Assembly (NCBI GenBank): GCA_964584935.1
Contig: CAZPBN010000004.1
Location: 74,579-138,578 of the forward strand
Length of the DNA: 64,000 nt
Source of the DNA: CAZPBN01 sp964584935
GTDB lineage: Bacteria; Acidobacteriota; Aminicenantia; Aminicenantales; Aminicenantaceae
Direction: 5' to 3'
Each line of letters begins with the position of its first letter. The stretch's first letter is position 1. The notes beneath the pieces are model-generated. The model was not told the origin of the DNA, ran no database searches, and worked only from the letters and a program-made list of their open reading frames with translations. Positions 17,631-27,130 of the stretch are shown one piece after another. A program made the position numbers and the translations under genes.

Positions 17631-19145
17631 ATGAACGTCCAAAAAAGATACATTCTCAAATGTATTCTTTTCCTTGCTCTTATTTCAGCTTTTGTTCTGA
17701 GTTCCACAGCTCAGTCTTTTGATGACATAAAAAACAAAATAAAAATGCATCAATTGGACAACGGAATGAAATTCATCGTTCTGGAAAGGCACGAAGCTCC
17801 GGTGGTTTCTTTCCATGTTTATGCTGATGTTGGAAGCGCCAATGAGTCTTATGGGATAACCGGTATTTCTCATCTACTCGAACATATGGCATTCAAAGGA
17901 ACAAAAACAGTAGGAACCAAAGACTTCAAGGAAGAAATAAAAATCCTAGAAAAGATGGACGCTTTATACAACCAATTAAAAAAAGAGAAATCAAAGATAA
18001 ATCCTGATGAAGAAAAAATCAAAAATATGGAAAAGGAATTTGAATCACTTAGAAAAAAAGCAAAGAACTATGTGATCAACAATGAATACTTTGACATGAT
18101 GATGAGCGAAGGTGATCAAGGAGTCAACGCCTACACCAGTACGGATGCCACTCAATATATCAACAGTCTTCCCTCCAATAAGCTTGAATTCTGGATGGCT
18201 ATGACTTCTGACAGATTTCTCAATCCTGTATTCCGTGAATTTTATAAGGAAAAAAATGTTGTTATGGAAGAAAGAAGGCTGGGGGTTGAAACAAGACCTA
18301 TGGGACGCCTTATGGAAGATTTCCTGGCAGCTGCGTTTAAGGCACATCCATATCATCATTCAGTGGTCGGACACATGTCTGATCTCGAACGAATTACCCG
18401 AAAAGACGTGAAAAATTATTTCAAAAAATACTACGGACAAAATAATTTAATAGTGGGTATCGTGGGAGATGTTAAACCTGATGAAGTATTTAAACTGGCA
18501 GAATTGTATTTCAACAGGATTCCCAGTGGTCCTGCTCCAGAACGAGTGAGAACAATCGAACCCGGACAATGGGGAGAAAGACGAATTGAAGTTGAAGCGA
18601 AATCTCAGCCTATTATCCTTATTGGTTATCACTGTCCTTCTTCGATTCATAAAGACAGTTTACCTATAGAAGCCCTGGCAAATATCATGGGACAGGGACG
18701 TTCATCCAGGCTGTACAGAATCCTGGTGAAAGAAAAAAAGGTGGCAGTGAATGTTTCAAGCTTATGCGGATATCCAGGGGACAAATATCCCAATCTCATT
18801 GCTTTTTTCGCAGTTCCAACAAGAGGGCATACTTCAGAAGAATGTCTTGAATTGATCAATAAAGAGATAGAAAAAATTAAAAATGAATCTGTTTCTGTTG
18901 AAGAACTGAAAAAATTCAAAAGAACATCTGTCAAAAGCATCATAGACCAAATGAAATCCAATTCACGAATGGCGGCATTGCTGACATATGCTGAAGTTGT
19001 CTTGGGTGGACCCGAAAAGATTTTCAATCAAATAAAAGAAATCAATGCCATAACAGCAGATGATATCAAACAGGTGGCAACAAAATACCTTGTGAAAAAA
19101 CACAGGACTATCGGGGAAATTGTCCCTGAAAAAAAAGGAAAGTAA
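17631..19145 (+). CDS. M16 family zinc peptidase, active subunit
   Basis: Secreted pitrilysin-family peptidase of 504 residues with a signal peptide (1-28, ending SSTAQS). The inverted zinc motif HLLEH (H81, E84, H85) is intact. A lysine/glutamate-rich coiled insertion (about 105-150) separates it from the rest of the catalytic domain, and a second M16 domain occupies the C-terminal half. A strong AAGGAGG precedes the ATG. It is followed 47 bases later by a paralogue lacking the zinc motif, as in two-subunit M16B peptidases. Peptide degradation in the periplasm is the likely role. Confidence 0.88.
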   Translation: MNVQKRYILKCILFLALISAFVLSSTAQSFDDIKNKIKMHQLDNGMKFIVLERHEAPVVSFHVYADVGSANESYGITGISHLLEHMAFKGTKTVGTKDFKEEIKILEKMDALYNQLKKEKSKINPDEEKIKNMEKEFESLRKKAKNYVINNEYFDMMMSEGDQGVNAYTSTDATQYINSLPSNKLEFWMAMTSDRFLNPVFREFYKEKNVVMEERRLGVETRPMGRLMEDFLAAAFKAHPYHHSVVGHMSDLERITRKDVKNYFKKYYGQNNLIVGIVGDVKPDEVFKLAELYFNRIPSGPAPERVRTIEPGQWGERRIEVEAKSQPIILIGYHCPSSIHKDSLPIEALANIMGQGRSSRLYRILVKEKKVAVNVSSLCGYPGDKYPNLIAFFAVPTRGHTSEECLELINKEIEKIKNESVSVEELKKFKRTSVKSIIDQMKSNSRMAALLTYAEVVLGGPEKIFNQIKEINAITADDIKQVATKYLVKKHRTIGEIVPEKKGK

Positions 19146-19192
19146 ACTGGTTTTAAATAGCCAAAAAAACTTGAAACACAAAGGATAAAAAA

Positions 19193-20644
19193 ATGAAAAA
19201 ATATAAAAAACTGACTGGCATTTGTTTGTTTCTATCATTTCTCATCATTTTCTCCGGAAATGGAATTCTTGCCCAGAAAAATCCAAAAGATAAATTTGAC
19301 TCCCCCAAATTAAACCCGATAAAAATGCCTGATATTGAAAAAGTCGAACTCTCGAACGGTCTCAAACTATTCCTTGTCGAAGAATCCAAGTATCCCACCA
19401 TAGATTTAAGGGCAATGATACACACTGGTTCTGTTTTTGAACCTGAAGATAAAATTGGGCTGGCATCCATTACAGGTCAGGTTCTCAGAACAGGCGGAAC
19501 GGAAACGAGAACCGGTGATGAAATCGATAAAGAACTGGAAACAATGGCAGCTTCAATCAGCACAGGCATAGGGCAAACATCAGGATACATCATGACTTCA
19601 GCCTTAAAAGAAGATATTGACAAAGTCATGGAAATACTTGCTGATATTATAATCAATCCTGTTTTCAGTGAGGAGAAAATTCAACTGGCAAAAATTATGC
19701 AAAAATCCGGAATTTCACGGAGAAACGATGATATTGGACAGATAACCCGGAGAGAATTCTGGAAAATCATTTACGGAAAAGACAGTCCCTATGCAAGACA
19801 TCCGGAATACGCAACCATTGATTCCATTAGCCGGGACGACATTGTCCAGTTTTACAATGACTATTTTCATCCAAACAACACCATTATAGCTGTATGGGGA
19901 GATTTCAAAAGCGAAGAAATGATTGCCAAAATAAAAAATACTTTAGGAAAATGGAAAAAATCCGAAGTGGATATCCCTTCTTTACCGAAAGTGAATTATG
20001 ATTACAAATACACAGTGAATTTCATTCAAAAAACAGATGTCAATCAATCCAATATTATGCTAGGTCATATTGGAGGATTAATGAGCAATCCGGATTATCC
20101 TGCCCTGAGCGTTATGAACAGCATCCTTTCTTTCGAACGGATGTTTAAAAAAATAAGAACAGATGAAGGTCTTGCTTACAGTGTATGGGGTTCATACGGT
20201 GCCGGATACATTACTCCGGGAGTTTTCAGTTGCGGAGCTCAAACAAAATCCGAATCCACAGTTTATGCCATAGAACTGATGTTAAATGAAATAAAAAGGA
20301 TAACAGAAAAAAAAGTGAGTGATGAGGAGCTTGCCAGAGCTAAGGATAAATATCTCAACGGATATGTGTTTAATTTTGACAGCAAATCAAAAATCGTCAA
20401 TCGAATGATGTATTATTCTTATTTTGGTTACCCCATGAATTTCATGGAAAAAATTAAAAAAGGTGTAGAGAATGTAACCAAAGAGGATATTCTTAAAGTG
20501 GCAAAAAAATATCTTCATTCGGACAAAGTGCAAATTCTGGTTGTGGGAAATAAAGATAAACTTGACAAACCATTATCTTCCCTGGGAGAAGTAAATGAAA
20601 TTGACATTTCCATACCTAAACCAAAAAGTAATAATAGGAAGTAA
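19193..20644 (+). CDS. M16 family peptidase-like protein, non-catalytic subunit
   Basis: Second M16-family protein (483 residues) with a signal sequence (about 1-26). Where the active paralogue has HLLEH, this one reads ITGQVLRTGGT, so the zinc ligands are missing. The C-terminal half keeps family features: SNIMLGHIGG and LAYSVWGSYGAG, the second matching the R/Y substrate-binding segment. In M16B pairs the inactive subunit binds substrate and closes the chamber. Adjacency to the active subunit supports a heterodimer. Confidence 0.82.
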   Translation: MKKYKKLTGICLFLSFLIIFSGNGILAQKNPKDKFDSPKLNPIKMPDIEKVELSNGLKLFLVEESKYPTIDLRAMIHTGSVFEPEDKIGLASITGQVLRTGGTETRTGDEIDKELETMAASISTGIGQTSGYIMTSALKEDIDKVMEILADIIINPVFSEEKIQLAKIMQKSGISRRNDDIGQITRREFWKIIYGKDSPYARHPEYATIDSISRDDIVQFYNDYFHPNNTIIAVWGDFKSEEMIAKIKNTLGKWKKSEVDIPSLPKVNYDYKYTVNFIQKTDVNQSNIMLGHIGGLMSNPDYPALSVMNSILSFERMFKKIRTDEGLAYSVWGSYGAGYITPGVFSCGAQTKSESTVYAIELMLNEIKRITEKKVSDEELARAKDKYLNGYVFNFDSKSKIVNRMMYYSYFGYPMNFMEKIKKGVENVTKEDILKVAKKYLHSDKVQILVVGNKDKLDKPLSSLGEVNEIDISIPKPKSNNRK

Positions 20645-20735
20645 CCAGAAATACAGAGAGCATCTCCATTCCCATATTACTTAAAAAACTTTTTGTCCAA
20701 TAGGGTAGGTAAGAATATCTCAAAAGGTTTACGAA

Positions 20736-22475
20736 ATGAAAAAAAACAATGAAGGAAAAGCCTCCAAAAATTCTGTTACTCAATTAGATTTTATTCGGAC
20801 TATTATTGAAGAAGATATTATGACAAATAAATATGGAGGACGTGTGCACACTAGATTCCCTCCTGAACCGAACGGGTATCTCCATATCGGACACGCCAAA
20901 TCGATTTGCTTGAATTTCGGGATTGCTTCAGAATACAAAGGACTCTGTAATCTCCGCTTTGATGATACCAATCCCACAAAAGAAGAAGAAGAATTTGTGG
21001 AATCCATCAAAAAAGATGTCCGGTGGTTAGGATTCGACTGGGAAGACAGACTTTATTATGCTTCTGATTATTTTGATCAACTCTATCAATACGCCATCCA
21101 ACTTATTAAAAAAGGAAAAGCCTATGTCTGTGATTTATCAGCAGATAAAATAAGAGAATACCGAGGAACATTGACTCAGGCTGGGATAGAGAGCCCCTAC
21201 CGCAATCGCCCGGTCAAAGAAAATCTGGATCTTTTCCAACGAATGAAGGCAGGGGAATTTGAAGACGGTTCCCGGGTTTTAAGAGCTAAAATTGATATGT
21301 CTTCCGGAAATTTGAATATGCGGGATCCAGTCATTTACCGGATACTTAGATCCAAACATCACAGAACAGGAAATAAATGGTGTATATACCCAATGTATGA
21401 TTTCACTCATTGTTTATCGGATTCGATTGAAGGAATCACCCATTCTCTTTGCACCCTGGAATTTGAGGACCACCGGCCTCTCTATGACTGGTATCTTGAT
21501 CAATTAGATGTGTTCCATCCTCAACAGATAGAATTCGCAAGGCTTAATCTGAGCTATACTGTAATGAGCAAAAGAAAACTTATGCAACTGGTTAACGAAG
21601 GGTATGTCAATGGATGGGATGATCCCCGTTTACCAACCATTTCCGGTCTTCAAAGGAGGGGATACACACCTAAATCGATCCGGGATTTTTGTGATCGTAT
21701 CGGACTGGCAAAAAGAGCCAGTCTGGTGGATATTGCCCTTCTTGATTTTTGTTTGAGAGAAGACCTCAATCGAAGAGCCCCCCGAGTGATGACGGTTTTA
21801 AAACCTCTTAAGGTTGTTATCATAAACTATCCTAAAGATAAAGTGGAAGAACTTGAGGCTGAAAATAATCCTGAAGATCCTTCCGCGGGAACTCGAACGA
21901 TTCCGTTTTCCCGTACTCTTTACATAGAAAGAGAAGATTTTCGGGAAGATCCTCCCAAAAAGTTTTTTCGTTTAGCACCAGGCCGGGAAGTGAGATTAAA
22001 ATACGCGTATTACATCAAGTGCGAAAAAGTCATTAAAGATGAAAAAAGTAGAGAGATCAAAGAACTGCACTGTACTTATGATCCGGAAACACGAGGAGGC
22101 TGGTCAAAAGATGGCAGAAAAGTCCGAGGAACTCTTCACTGGGTTTCTGCACTCCATGCTGTCAAAGTTGAAGTCCGACTGTATGACCATCTGTTTATAA
22201 AAGCTAATCTGGAAGAGATAGAAGAAGGAAAAGATTTCAAATCATATCTCAATCCCAACTCCTGTGAGCAAATCACTGGATGTATGGCAGAACCCAGTCT
22301 GGCAAACGTTGAATCCGGAAGAAACTTTCAGTTTCTCAGGCAAGGCTATTTTTATTCAGATGACGACACCACAAAAGGAAGACCGGTTTTCAATCGGACT
22401 GTCCCTTTACGTGATACATGGGCAAAAATTGAGAAAAAACAGAAACAAAATTCGGCTTCAAAATCGGACAGTTGA
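20736..22475 (+). CDS. glnS: Glutaminyl-tRNA synthetase
   Basis: Class I aminoacyl-tRNA synthetase of 579 residues charging tRNA-Gln. The HIGH motif lies in PPEPNGYLHIGHAKS, and VMSKRKL is the KMSKS equivalent. DDTNPTKEEEEFV and GWDDPRLPTISGLQRRGYTP are typical of GlnRS versus bacterial GltX. The C-terminal half is the two-barrel anticodon-binding domain. Direct Gln charging implies the organism need not rely on GatCAB for Gln-tRNA. Confidence 0.94.
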   Translation: MKKNNEGKASKNSVTQLDFIRTIIEEDIMTNKYGGRVHTRFPPEPNGYLHIGHAKSICLNFGIASEYKGLCNLRFDDTNPTKEEEEFVESIKKDVRWLGFDWEDRLYYASDYFDQLYQYAIQLIKKGKAYVCDLSADKIREYRGTLTQAGIESPYRNRPVKENLDLFQRMKAGEFEDGSRVLRAKIDMSSGNLNMRDPVIYRILRSKHHRTGNKWCIYPMYDFTHCLSDSIEGITHSLCTLEFEDHRPLYDWYLDQLDVFHPQQIEFARLNLSYTVMSKRKLMQLVNEGYVNGWDDPRLPTISGLQRRGYTPKSIRDFCDRIGLAKRASLVDIALLDFCLREDLNRRAPRVMTVLKPLKVVIINYPKDKVEELEAENNPEDPSAGTRTIPFSRTLYIEREDFREDPPKKFFRLAPGREVRLKYAYYIKCEKVIKDEKSREIKELHCTYDPETRGGWSKDGRKVRGTLHWVSALHAVKVEVRLYDHLFIKANLEEIEEGKDFKSYLNPNSCEQITGCMAEPSLANVESGRNFQFLRQGYFYSDDDTTKGRPVFNRTVPLRDTWAKIEKKQKQNSASKSDS

Positions 22476-22530
22476 ATTGAATAAAGAACCCTCCGGCAGA
22501 GAAAATATGAAGGATGCTGGATCAAAGAAT

Positions 22531-22632
22531 ACGGTCCAATACGGGGATTTAGCCTACAGAATAAATCCATGTAGGGACTGGTCCCCGAACAGTCCGGTAT
22601 AATGCGGTCCAATACGGGGATTGAACCTTACA
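22531..22632 (+). repeat. Tandem pair of GC-rich REP-like repeats
   Basis: Two direct copies of GGTCCAATACGGGGATT, at 22531-22566 and 22604-22632, are separated by a segment with a GGGAC/GTCCC dyad. The first copy continues into CCTACAGAATAAAT, which is also found after a GCCCGATGCG..GATCGGGC repeat at 29735-29772. The elements fill the whole gap between glnS and the convergent methyltransferase gene. Confidence 0.6.
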
Positions 22633-22638
22633 AAACAC

Positions 22639-23139
22639 TTAAGCTTTTATTTTGTCCCCGAATAATTTTTGGTAGGTTGAAGATAAAGGAAGCTTTTTAT
22701 ATTTAGGAAGACTGGAATGATAGGAATTCAGGGTAAAAAACACCCATTTATGCTCAATAAAATTGAAAGCAGCTGACAGATCCCATAAAGGAGGGAGAAG
22801 ATAAATGACTTCATTCCCTACTCTCTCCAGTTCCTTTCTGAATTTTTCAGGATCATCCACATGCTCAATGGTATGAGAACAAAAAACCGTTTCAAACTGA
22901 CCATCCCGAAAGGGAAGATTGTAAATATCTTTTATGAGCACAAAATTGGGAACCTCTTTATGACATATTATATCAGCATTAACTTTCCCAAAATTCGTCT
23001 TTCCACAACAAATATTCAAATCCCATTGTCTTTTCTTTCCATGATAATTTTTAATCACTCTATAGCTAATATAATTGGTTAGTTTTAATAAACAATAAAG
23101 CAAGGCGAGAACTATTGCTATATACAACAAAACCTTCAT
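22639..23139 (-). CDS. Membrane-anchored class I SAM methyltransferase
   Basis: Protein of 166 residues with one N-terminal membrane segment (about 3-25) and a short methyltransferase domain. WDLNICCGKTNFGKVNADI is the degenerate motif I. YNLPFRDGQFETVFCSHTIEH is the motif II-post/III region common to methyltransferase type 11 enzymes. The domain is shorter than usual, so the C-terminal substrate part is minimal. The substrate is unknown. It stands alone on the minus strand between glnS and the PEP carboxykinase gene. Confidence 0.65.
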   Translation of the reverse strand: MKVLLYIAIVLALLYCLLKLTNYISYRVIKNYHGKKRQWDLNICCGKTNFGKVNADIICHKEVPNFVLIKDIYNLPFRDGQFETVFCSHTIEHVDDPEKFRKELERVGNEVIYLLPPLWDLSAAFNFIEHKWVFFTLNSYHSSLPKYKKLPLSSTYQKLFGDKIKA

Positions 23140-23254
23140 ATTTATAGATTCCTTAAAATCTTATTGCATAAATAAAAACAATTAATTATTATATAATACT
23201 TATTTATATTAATTAATAATTTTTTTAACATGTTTCAAAATGGAGGAAAAAAAA

Positions 23255-25120
23255 ATGGATATTGATAGTCGAATTCTCGACAGCACTAATCTAAAAAAAA
23301 TCAATGAACTCAATAATCCCAAAGTCAATCAGCTTGTTGAGGAGTGTATTAAACTCACTAAACCAGCAAAAGTGACTGTCATTACAGACAGTCAGGAAGA
23401 TATTGATTATGTCCGTAACCTGGCTTTAAAAACCGGAGAAGAAAGAAAACTGGAAATGGAGGGGCACACCATCCATTATGATGGATTTTATGATCAGGCA
23501 AGAGATAAAAAAAACACACGGGTTCTTGTCACTCCAAACATGAAAATGAGCAAAGCCATAAACACAATTGATAGAGAAGAGGGACTGAAAGAAGTGTTTG
23601 ACATATCAGACGGAATAATGGAAGGTAAAGAAGCACTGGTGCGATTCTTTTGTTTGGGGCCACTTAATTCGAAATTTTCCATCAGTGCCTTACAGATCAC
23701 AGATTCATCTTATGTTGCCCACAGTGAAGATATTCTCTACAGATCCGGATATGAACAATTCAAAAGATTAAACGGATCAGATAATTTTTTCTATTTCCTA
23801 CACTCAGCAGGAAGATTGGATGAAAGAGGAAATTCAATAGATGTGGATAAAAGAAGAATCTATATCGATCTTAAGGAAAATAGAGTTATATCTGTGAACA
23901 ACCAGTATGCTGGAAATAGTCTGGGATTAAAAAAACTGGCACTCAGATTGGCAATACACAAATCTAACAATGAAGATTGGTTAACCGAACATATGTTCAT
24001 AATGGGAGTCAAATCTTCTAATCAGGATAGAAAATCTTATTTCACAGGCGCATTCCCCAGCATGTGTGGAAAGACTTCCACCGCCATGGTTCCTGGTATG
24101 TCTGTTGTCGGTGATGACATATCCTATATTCGAGCTTGGGATGACGGAAAAGCTCATGCCGTGAACATAGAAGACGGAATATTCGGAATCATCACAGATG
24201 TCAATGAAAAAGATGATCCTTTTATCTGGGAGGTCTTAACCACTCCGAGAGAACTTATATTCTCCAATATCTTGATACACAATAATAAACCTTACTGGCA
24301 AAATATGGGTATTGAAACACCTGAAGAGGGGGAGAATTTTTCCGGCGAATGGAAAGAGGGAAAAACCGATGATAAAGGAAATGAAATACCGCTGGCTCAT
24401 AAAAACGCAAGATACACAGTAAGAATCAATGAACTTGAAAATGCTGATGAACATTTAAACAATCCTGATGGAGTCCCAGTAAGAGGAATCATATACGGGG
24501 GACGGGATTCCGATACATCTGTCCCTGTTTACCAGTCATTGAATTGGGAACACGGCGTATTCGTCGGTGCCACCATTGAATCGGAAACCACTGCCGCAAC
24601 TTTAGGCGCTGAAGGCCAGAGAAAACATGTCCCTATGGCAAATCTTGATTTTCTGGTGGTTCCTTTTGGAAAATACATCCAGAATCATATTGATTTTGGA
24701 AACAATCTCTCCACTCCACCCTTAACATTTGCAACCAATTATTTTATCAAAGATTCTGAGGGAAATTTTCTCAATGAAAAAACCGATAAAAAGGTATGGC
24801 TGATATGGATGGAAGGCAGAGTCCATAATGAATACGGAGCCATAGAAACACCCATTGGATTTATTCCAAAATACGAAGATTTGAAGAACTTATTCCAGAA
24901 AGTGTTCAACAGAGAGTATAAAAAAGAAGATTATGAGGAACAATTCTCAATAAGAGTAAAAAAATGGCTTGAAAAAATGGAACGAATGGAGGCTATTTTC
25001 TCCGAAGAAGAAGGCATTCCTGAACAATTTATGAATGTCCTCAAAGACCAGAAGCAAAAGCTCATTGATTTTAAAAACAAATATGGAAATGATATTATCA
25101 AACCTTCGGAATTAATCTAA
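23255..25120 (+). CDS. pckG: Phosphoenolpyruvate carboxykinase (GTP-type)
   Basis: GTP-dependent PEPCK (621 residues from the chosen start), which interconverts oxaloacetate and PEP in gluconeogenesis or anaplerosis. The kinase-1 loop FPSMCGKTSTAM carries the reactive cysteine typical of the GTP class. VVGDDISYIR (kinase-2), YGGRDSDTSVPVYQS and EGRVHNEYGAIETPIGFIP follow. GGAGG at 23242-23246 points to ATG 23255; the in-frame ATG at 23240 lies on top of that site and is less likely. Confidence 0.92.
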   Translation: MDIDSRILDSTNLKKINELNNPKVNQLVEECIKLTKPAKVTVITDSQEDIDYVRNLALKTGEERKLEMEGHTIHYDGFYDQARDKKNTRVLVTPNMKMSKAINTIDREEGLKEVFDISDGIMEGKEALVRFFCLGPLNSKFSISALQITDSSYVAHSEDILYRSGYEQFKRLNGSDNFFYFLHSAGRLDERGNSIDVDKRRIYIDLKENRVISVNNQYAGNSLGLKKLALRLAIHKSNNEDWLTEHMFIMGVKSSNQDRKSYFTGAFPSMCGKTSTAMVPGMSVVGDDISYIRAWDDGKAHAVNIEDGIFGIITDVNEKDDPFIWEVLTTPRELIFSNILIHNNKPYWQNMGIETPEEGENFSGEWKEGKTDDKGNEIPLAHKNARYTVRINELENADEHLNNPDGVPVRGIIYGGRDSDTSVPVYQSLNWEHGVFVGATIESETTAATLGAEGQRKHVPMANLDFLVVPFGKYIQNHIDFGNNLSTPPLTFATNYFIKDSEGNFLNEKTDKKVWLIWMEGRVHNEYGAIETPIGFIPKYEDLKNLFQKVFNREYKKEDYEEQFSIRVKKWLEKMERMEAIFSEEEGIPEQFMNVLKDQKQKLIDFKNKYGNDIIKPSELI

Positions 25121-25150
25121 CAACATCAACTGACGAGAACTATATAAGCG

Positions 25151-25190
25151 GGACACTTTTCTGTATGAACAAATAAGAAGTTAAGTGTCC
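25151..25190 (+). terminator. Possible terminator after pckG
   Basis: Inverted repeat GGACACTT (25151-25158) and AAGTGTCC (25183-25190) with a 24-base loop, followed by TATTAATTTT. The long loop and broken T-run make it weak. Confidence 0.35.
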
Positions 25191-25205
25191 TATTAATTTT
25201 AACCT

Positions 25206-25325
25206 ATGTTTGGAGCAATATTTATTTTAATCATCCTTCCTGTTTTGATTATAACAACATCTGTTTTAATTTTTTTCATCTCAAAAAATAAAAACCAAAA
25301 CAATAGCAAACATGGAAGTTTATGA
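25206..25325 (+). CDS. Candidate 39-residue membrane protein overlapping the symporter
   Basis: Short ORF (39 codons) starting at ATG 25206 that encodes one hydrophobic helix (about residues 2-25, rich in Ile/Leu/Val/Phe) and a polar Lys/Asn-rich tail. It ends TTATGA inside the symporter, overlapping it by 14 bases in another frame. Tight overlap suggests translational coupling and a possible small accessory subunit of the transporter, as known for some sodium:solute symporters. No clear Shine-Dalgarno was found, so the gene is a proposal. Confidence 0.45.
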   Translation: MFGAIFILIILPVLIITTSVLIFFISKNKNQNNSKHGSL

Positions 25326-26754
25326 AAAACTTGTTGATCCGGTTGCCTTAATTATTTTTCTGCTGACTCTCTCTTTGCCCATACTCATAGGCTTTTTAAC
25401 CCTAAAAAAAACCAAAAATCAATCAGATTTTCTCATCGGAGGAAGAGCTATAGATAAATTTGTGGTGGCTCTATCTGCGGTGTCTTCCGGAAGGTCATCC
25501 TGGCTTGTCCTTGGTGTCAGCGGTATGGCATACACAATGGGAACAGGAGCGGTTTGGGCTGTTGCCGGCTATATCATTGCTGAAATGTTCCAGTTTATAT
25601 ATTTAGGTCAAAAACTCCGCCGCTATACAGAAACATACGACTCACTCACTCTCTTAGATTATTTTGAATCAAAATTTGATGATGCAAAACATTTCATAAG
25701 AATCACAGGGGCTGTGATCATCACCATCTTTACCATATCCTATGTGGCTGCTCAGTTTAACGCCGGAGCCAAATCCCTAAGCACAGCTCTCGGTTTCCCA
25801 CTTCTTATTTCTCTTGGTATTTCCGGTTTATTAATAATAGTTTATATGGTTTTGGGAGGATACATCGCGGTCTCTTACAACGATACTGTCCGCGCCATAA
25901 TAATGATAATGGGTCTGGTTGTTTTTCCCATCTACGGATTAGTAAAAATCGGAGGATTAAAAGTTCTTCTTAATATTTTATCCGAATTGAATCCTTCTAG
26001 CATTAACCCGTTTTCATTGGGGTTCGGCATCATCATAGGGTTCTTGGGCATTGGATTAGGGTCTCCAGGACAGCCGCATATCATCGTCCGATATATGTCT
26101 ATAAACAATGCTGACAAACTAAGACAATCGACAATCATCGGGACAATCTGGAATGTTGTTATGGGATGGGGGGCTGTGTTCATTGGTCTCCTGGGAAGGG
26201 CTCTGTTTCCTTTAGCTAATAAACTTCCTGACAGTGATCCGGAATTGATCTATCTGGTCTTATCTTCGGAATATTTCGGTCCAGTGTTATACGGACTCCT
26301 TATCGGAGGAATATTTGCCGCTATCCTATCAACAGCGGACTCTCAACTGCTGGTTGTTTCTTCAACCCTGGTGAGGGATGTATACGAAAAAATTATCAAA
26401 AGACACACCAAGATCAGAGAAGATAAGAAATTGGCTCTCAGCCGAATTGTGCTTGTTTTTTCCGGACTCATAGCCTTGATCATGGCTTATGCAGCCAAGG
26501 ATTTGATTTTCTGGCTGGTCCTCTTTGCCTGGGCAGGATTGGGAGCTTCTTTCGGAACAGCCATCATTTTATCTCTATACTGGAAAGGCACCAATAAATT
26601 CGGAATCATCGCTGGTATGATAACCGGAACAACAGTCACCATCATCTGGAAATTATTCTTAAAAGAGCCGACCGGCATCTACGAACTCATTCCTGCTTTT
26701 TTATGCTCAGCAGCAGCCATCATCTTAGTAAGCCTTTTCACAAAAAAAACATAA
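25312..26754 (+). CDS. Sodium:solute symporter (PutP-like)
   Basis: Integral inner-membrane transporter of the SSS family, 480 residues, with about 13 hydrophobic segments. SDFLIGGRAIDKFVVALSAV is followed by SGRSSWLVLGVSG, matching the PutP/proline-type subgroup. Other family features are the unwound TM region and LSTADSQLLVVSSTLVRD (about 340-360). Sodium-driven uptake of an amino acid such as proline is likely; the substrate is not certain. A tiny overlapping ORF precedes it. Confidence 0.88.
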   Translation: MEVYEKLVDPVALIIFLLTLSLPILIGFLTLKKTKNQSDFLIGGRAIDKFVVALSAVSSGRSSWLVLGVSGMAYTMGTGAVWAVAGYIIAEMFQFIYLGQKLRRYTETYDSLTLLDYFESKFDDAKHFIRITGAVIITIFTISYVAAQFNAGAKSLSTALGFPLLISLGISGLLIIVYMVLGGYIAVSYNDTVRAIIMIMGLVVFPIYGLVKIGGLKVLLNILSELNPSSINPFSLGFGIIIGFLGIGLGSPGQPHIIVRYMSINNADKLRQSTIIGTIWNVVMGWGAVFIGLLGRALFPLANKLPDSDPELIYLVLSSEYFGPVLYGLLIGGIFAAILSTADSQLLVVSSTLVRDVYEKIIKRHTKIREDKKLALSRIVLVFSGLIALIMAYAAKDLIFWLVLFAWAGLGASFGTAIILSLYWKGTNKFGIIAGMITGTTVTIIWKLFLKEPTGIYELIPAFLCSAAAIILVSLFTKKT

Positions 26755-26787
26755 AATCGGAATTTCCTCTAAAAATAAGGATTCCCT

Positions 26788-27078
26788 TTAATCCAACAAA
26801 GGATATTTGCCATGCTTTTCAATGAGTTTTCTAAATTCATCCCCGCTTCCTTTTATCAGGATGTAATTATCAACAATGTCTTTATAAAAATACCTATTTT
26901 TTCAGCTGCCGGGGTGATGATTGTTGTCAATCACTATCATTCTTTTCCATACTTTTGGAGAGGAATGATGATTTTTAATTTCTCAATCATTGCCTTTTCC
27001 CTCTATGACCTTATGGTAAGGCAAATGTACGCAACTTTCATGTCCTGGTCTGGTTTTGACTATCAATTTTTTAATCAT
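26788..27078 (-). pseudogene. Broken small ORF with two in-frame TGA codons
   Basis: Reading frame of 97 codons beginning ATG 27078 (MIKKLIVKTRPGHESCVHLP) and ending TAA at 26788, interrupted by two TGA codons. The three parts look like ordinary hydrophilic protein, e.g. a basic N-terminus, VWKRMIVIDNNHHPGS, and FYKDIVDNYILIKGSGDEF. The plus-strand frame here is hydrophobic and shadow-like. The frame follows the MBL hydrolase gene by about 50 bases on the same strand. TGG-to-TGA decay is the simplest reading; selenocysteine is unlikely because no hairpin follows either TGA. No family was recognised. Confidence 0.35.
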
Positions 27079-27130
27079 TATAGGGTATCTTTTTTATCTG
27101 AGAATAAAAAAAATAATTTGAACGACTTCC

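Noticed and set aside
26788..27078. Selenoprotein reading of the two TGA codons
   Set aside because: No stable hairpin of SECIS type follows either TGA, and no Sec gene is in the window; decay from TGG is simpler.
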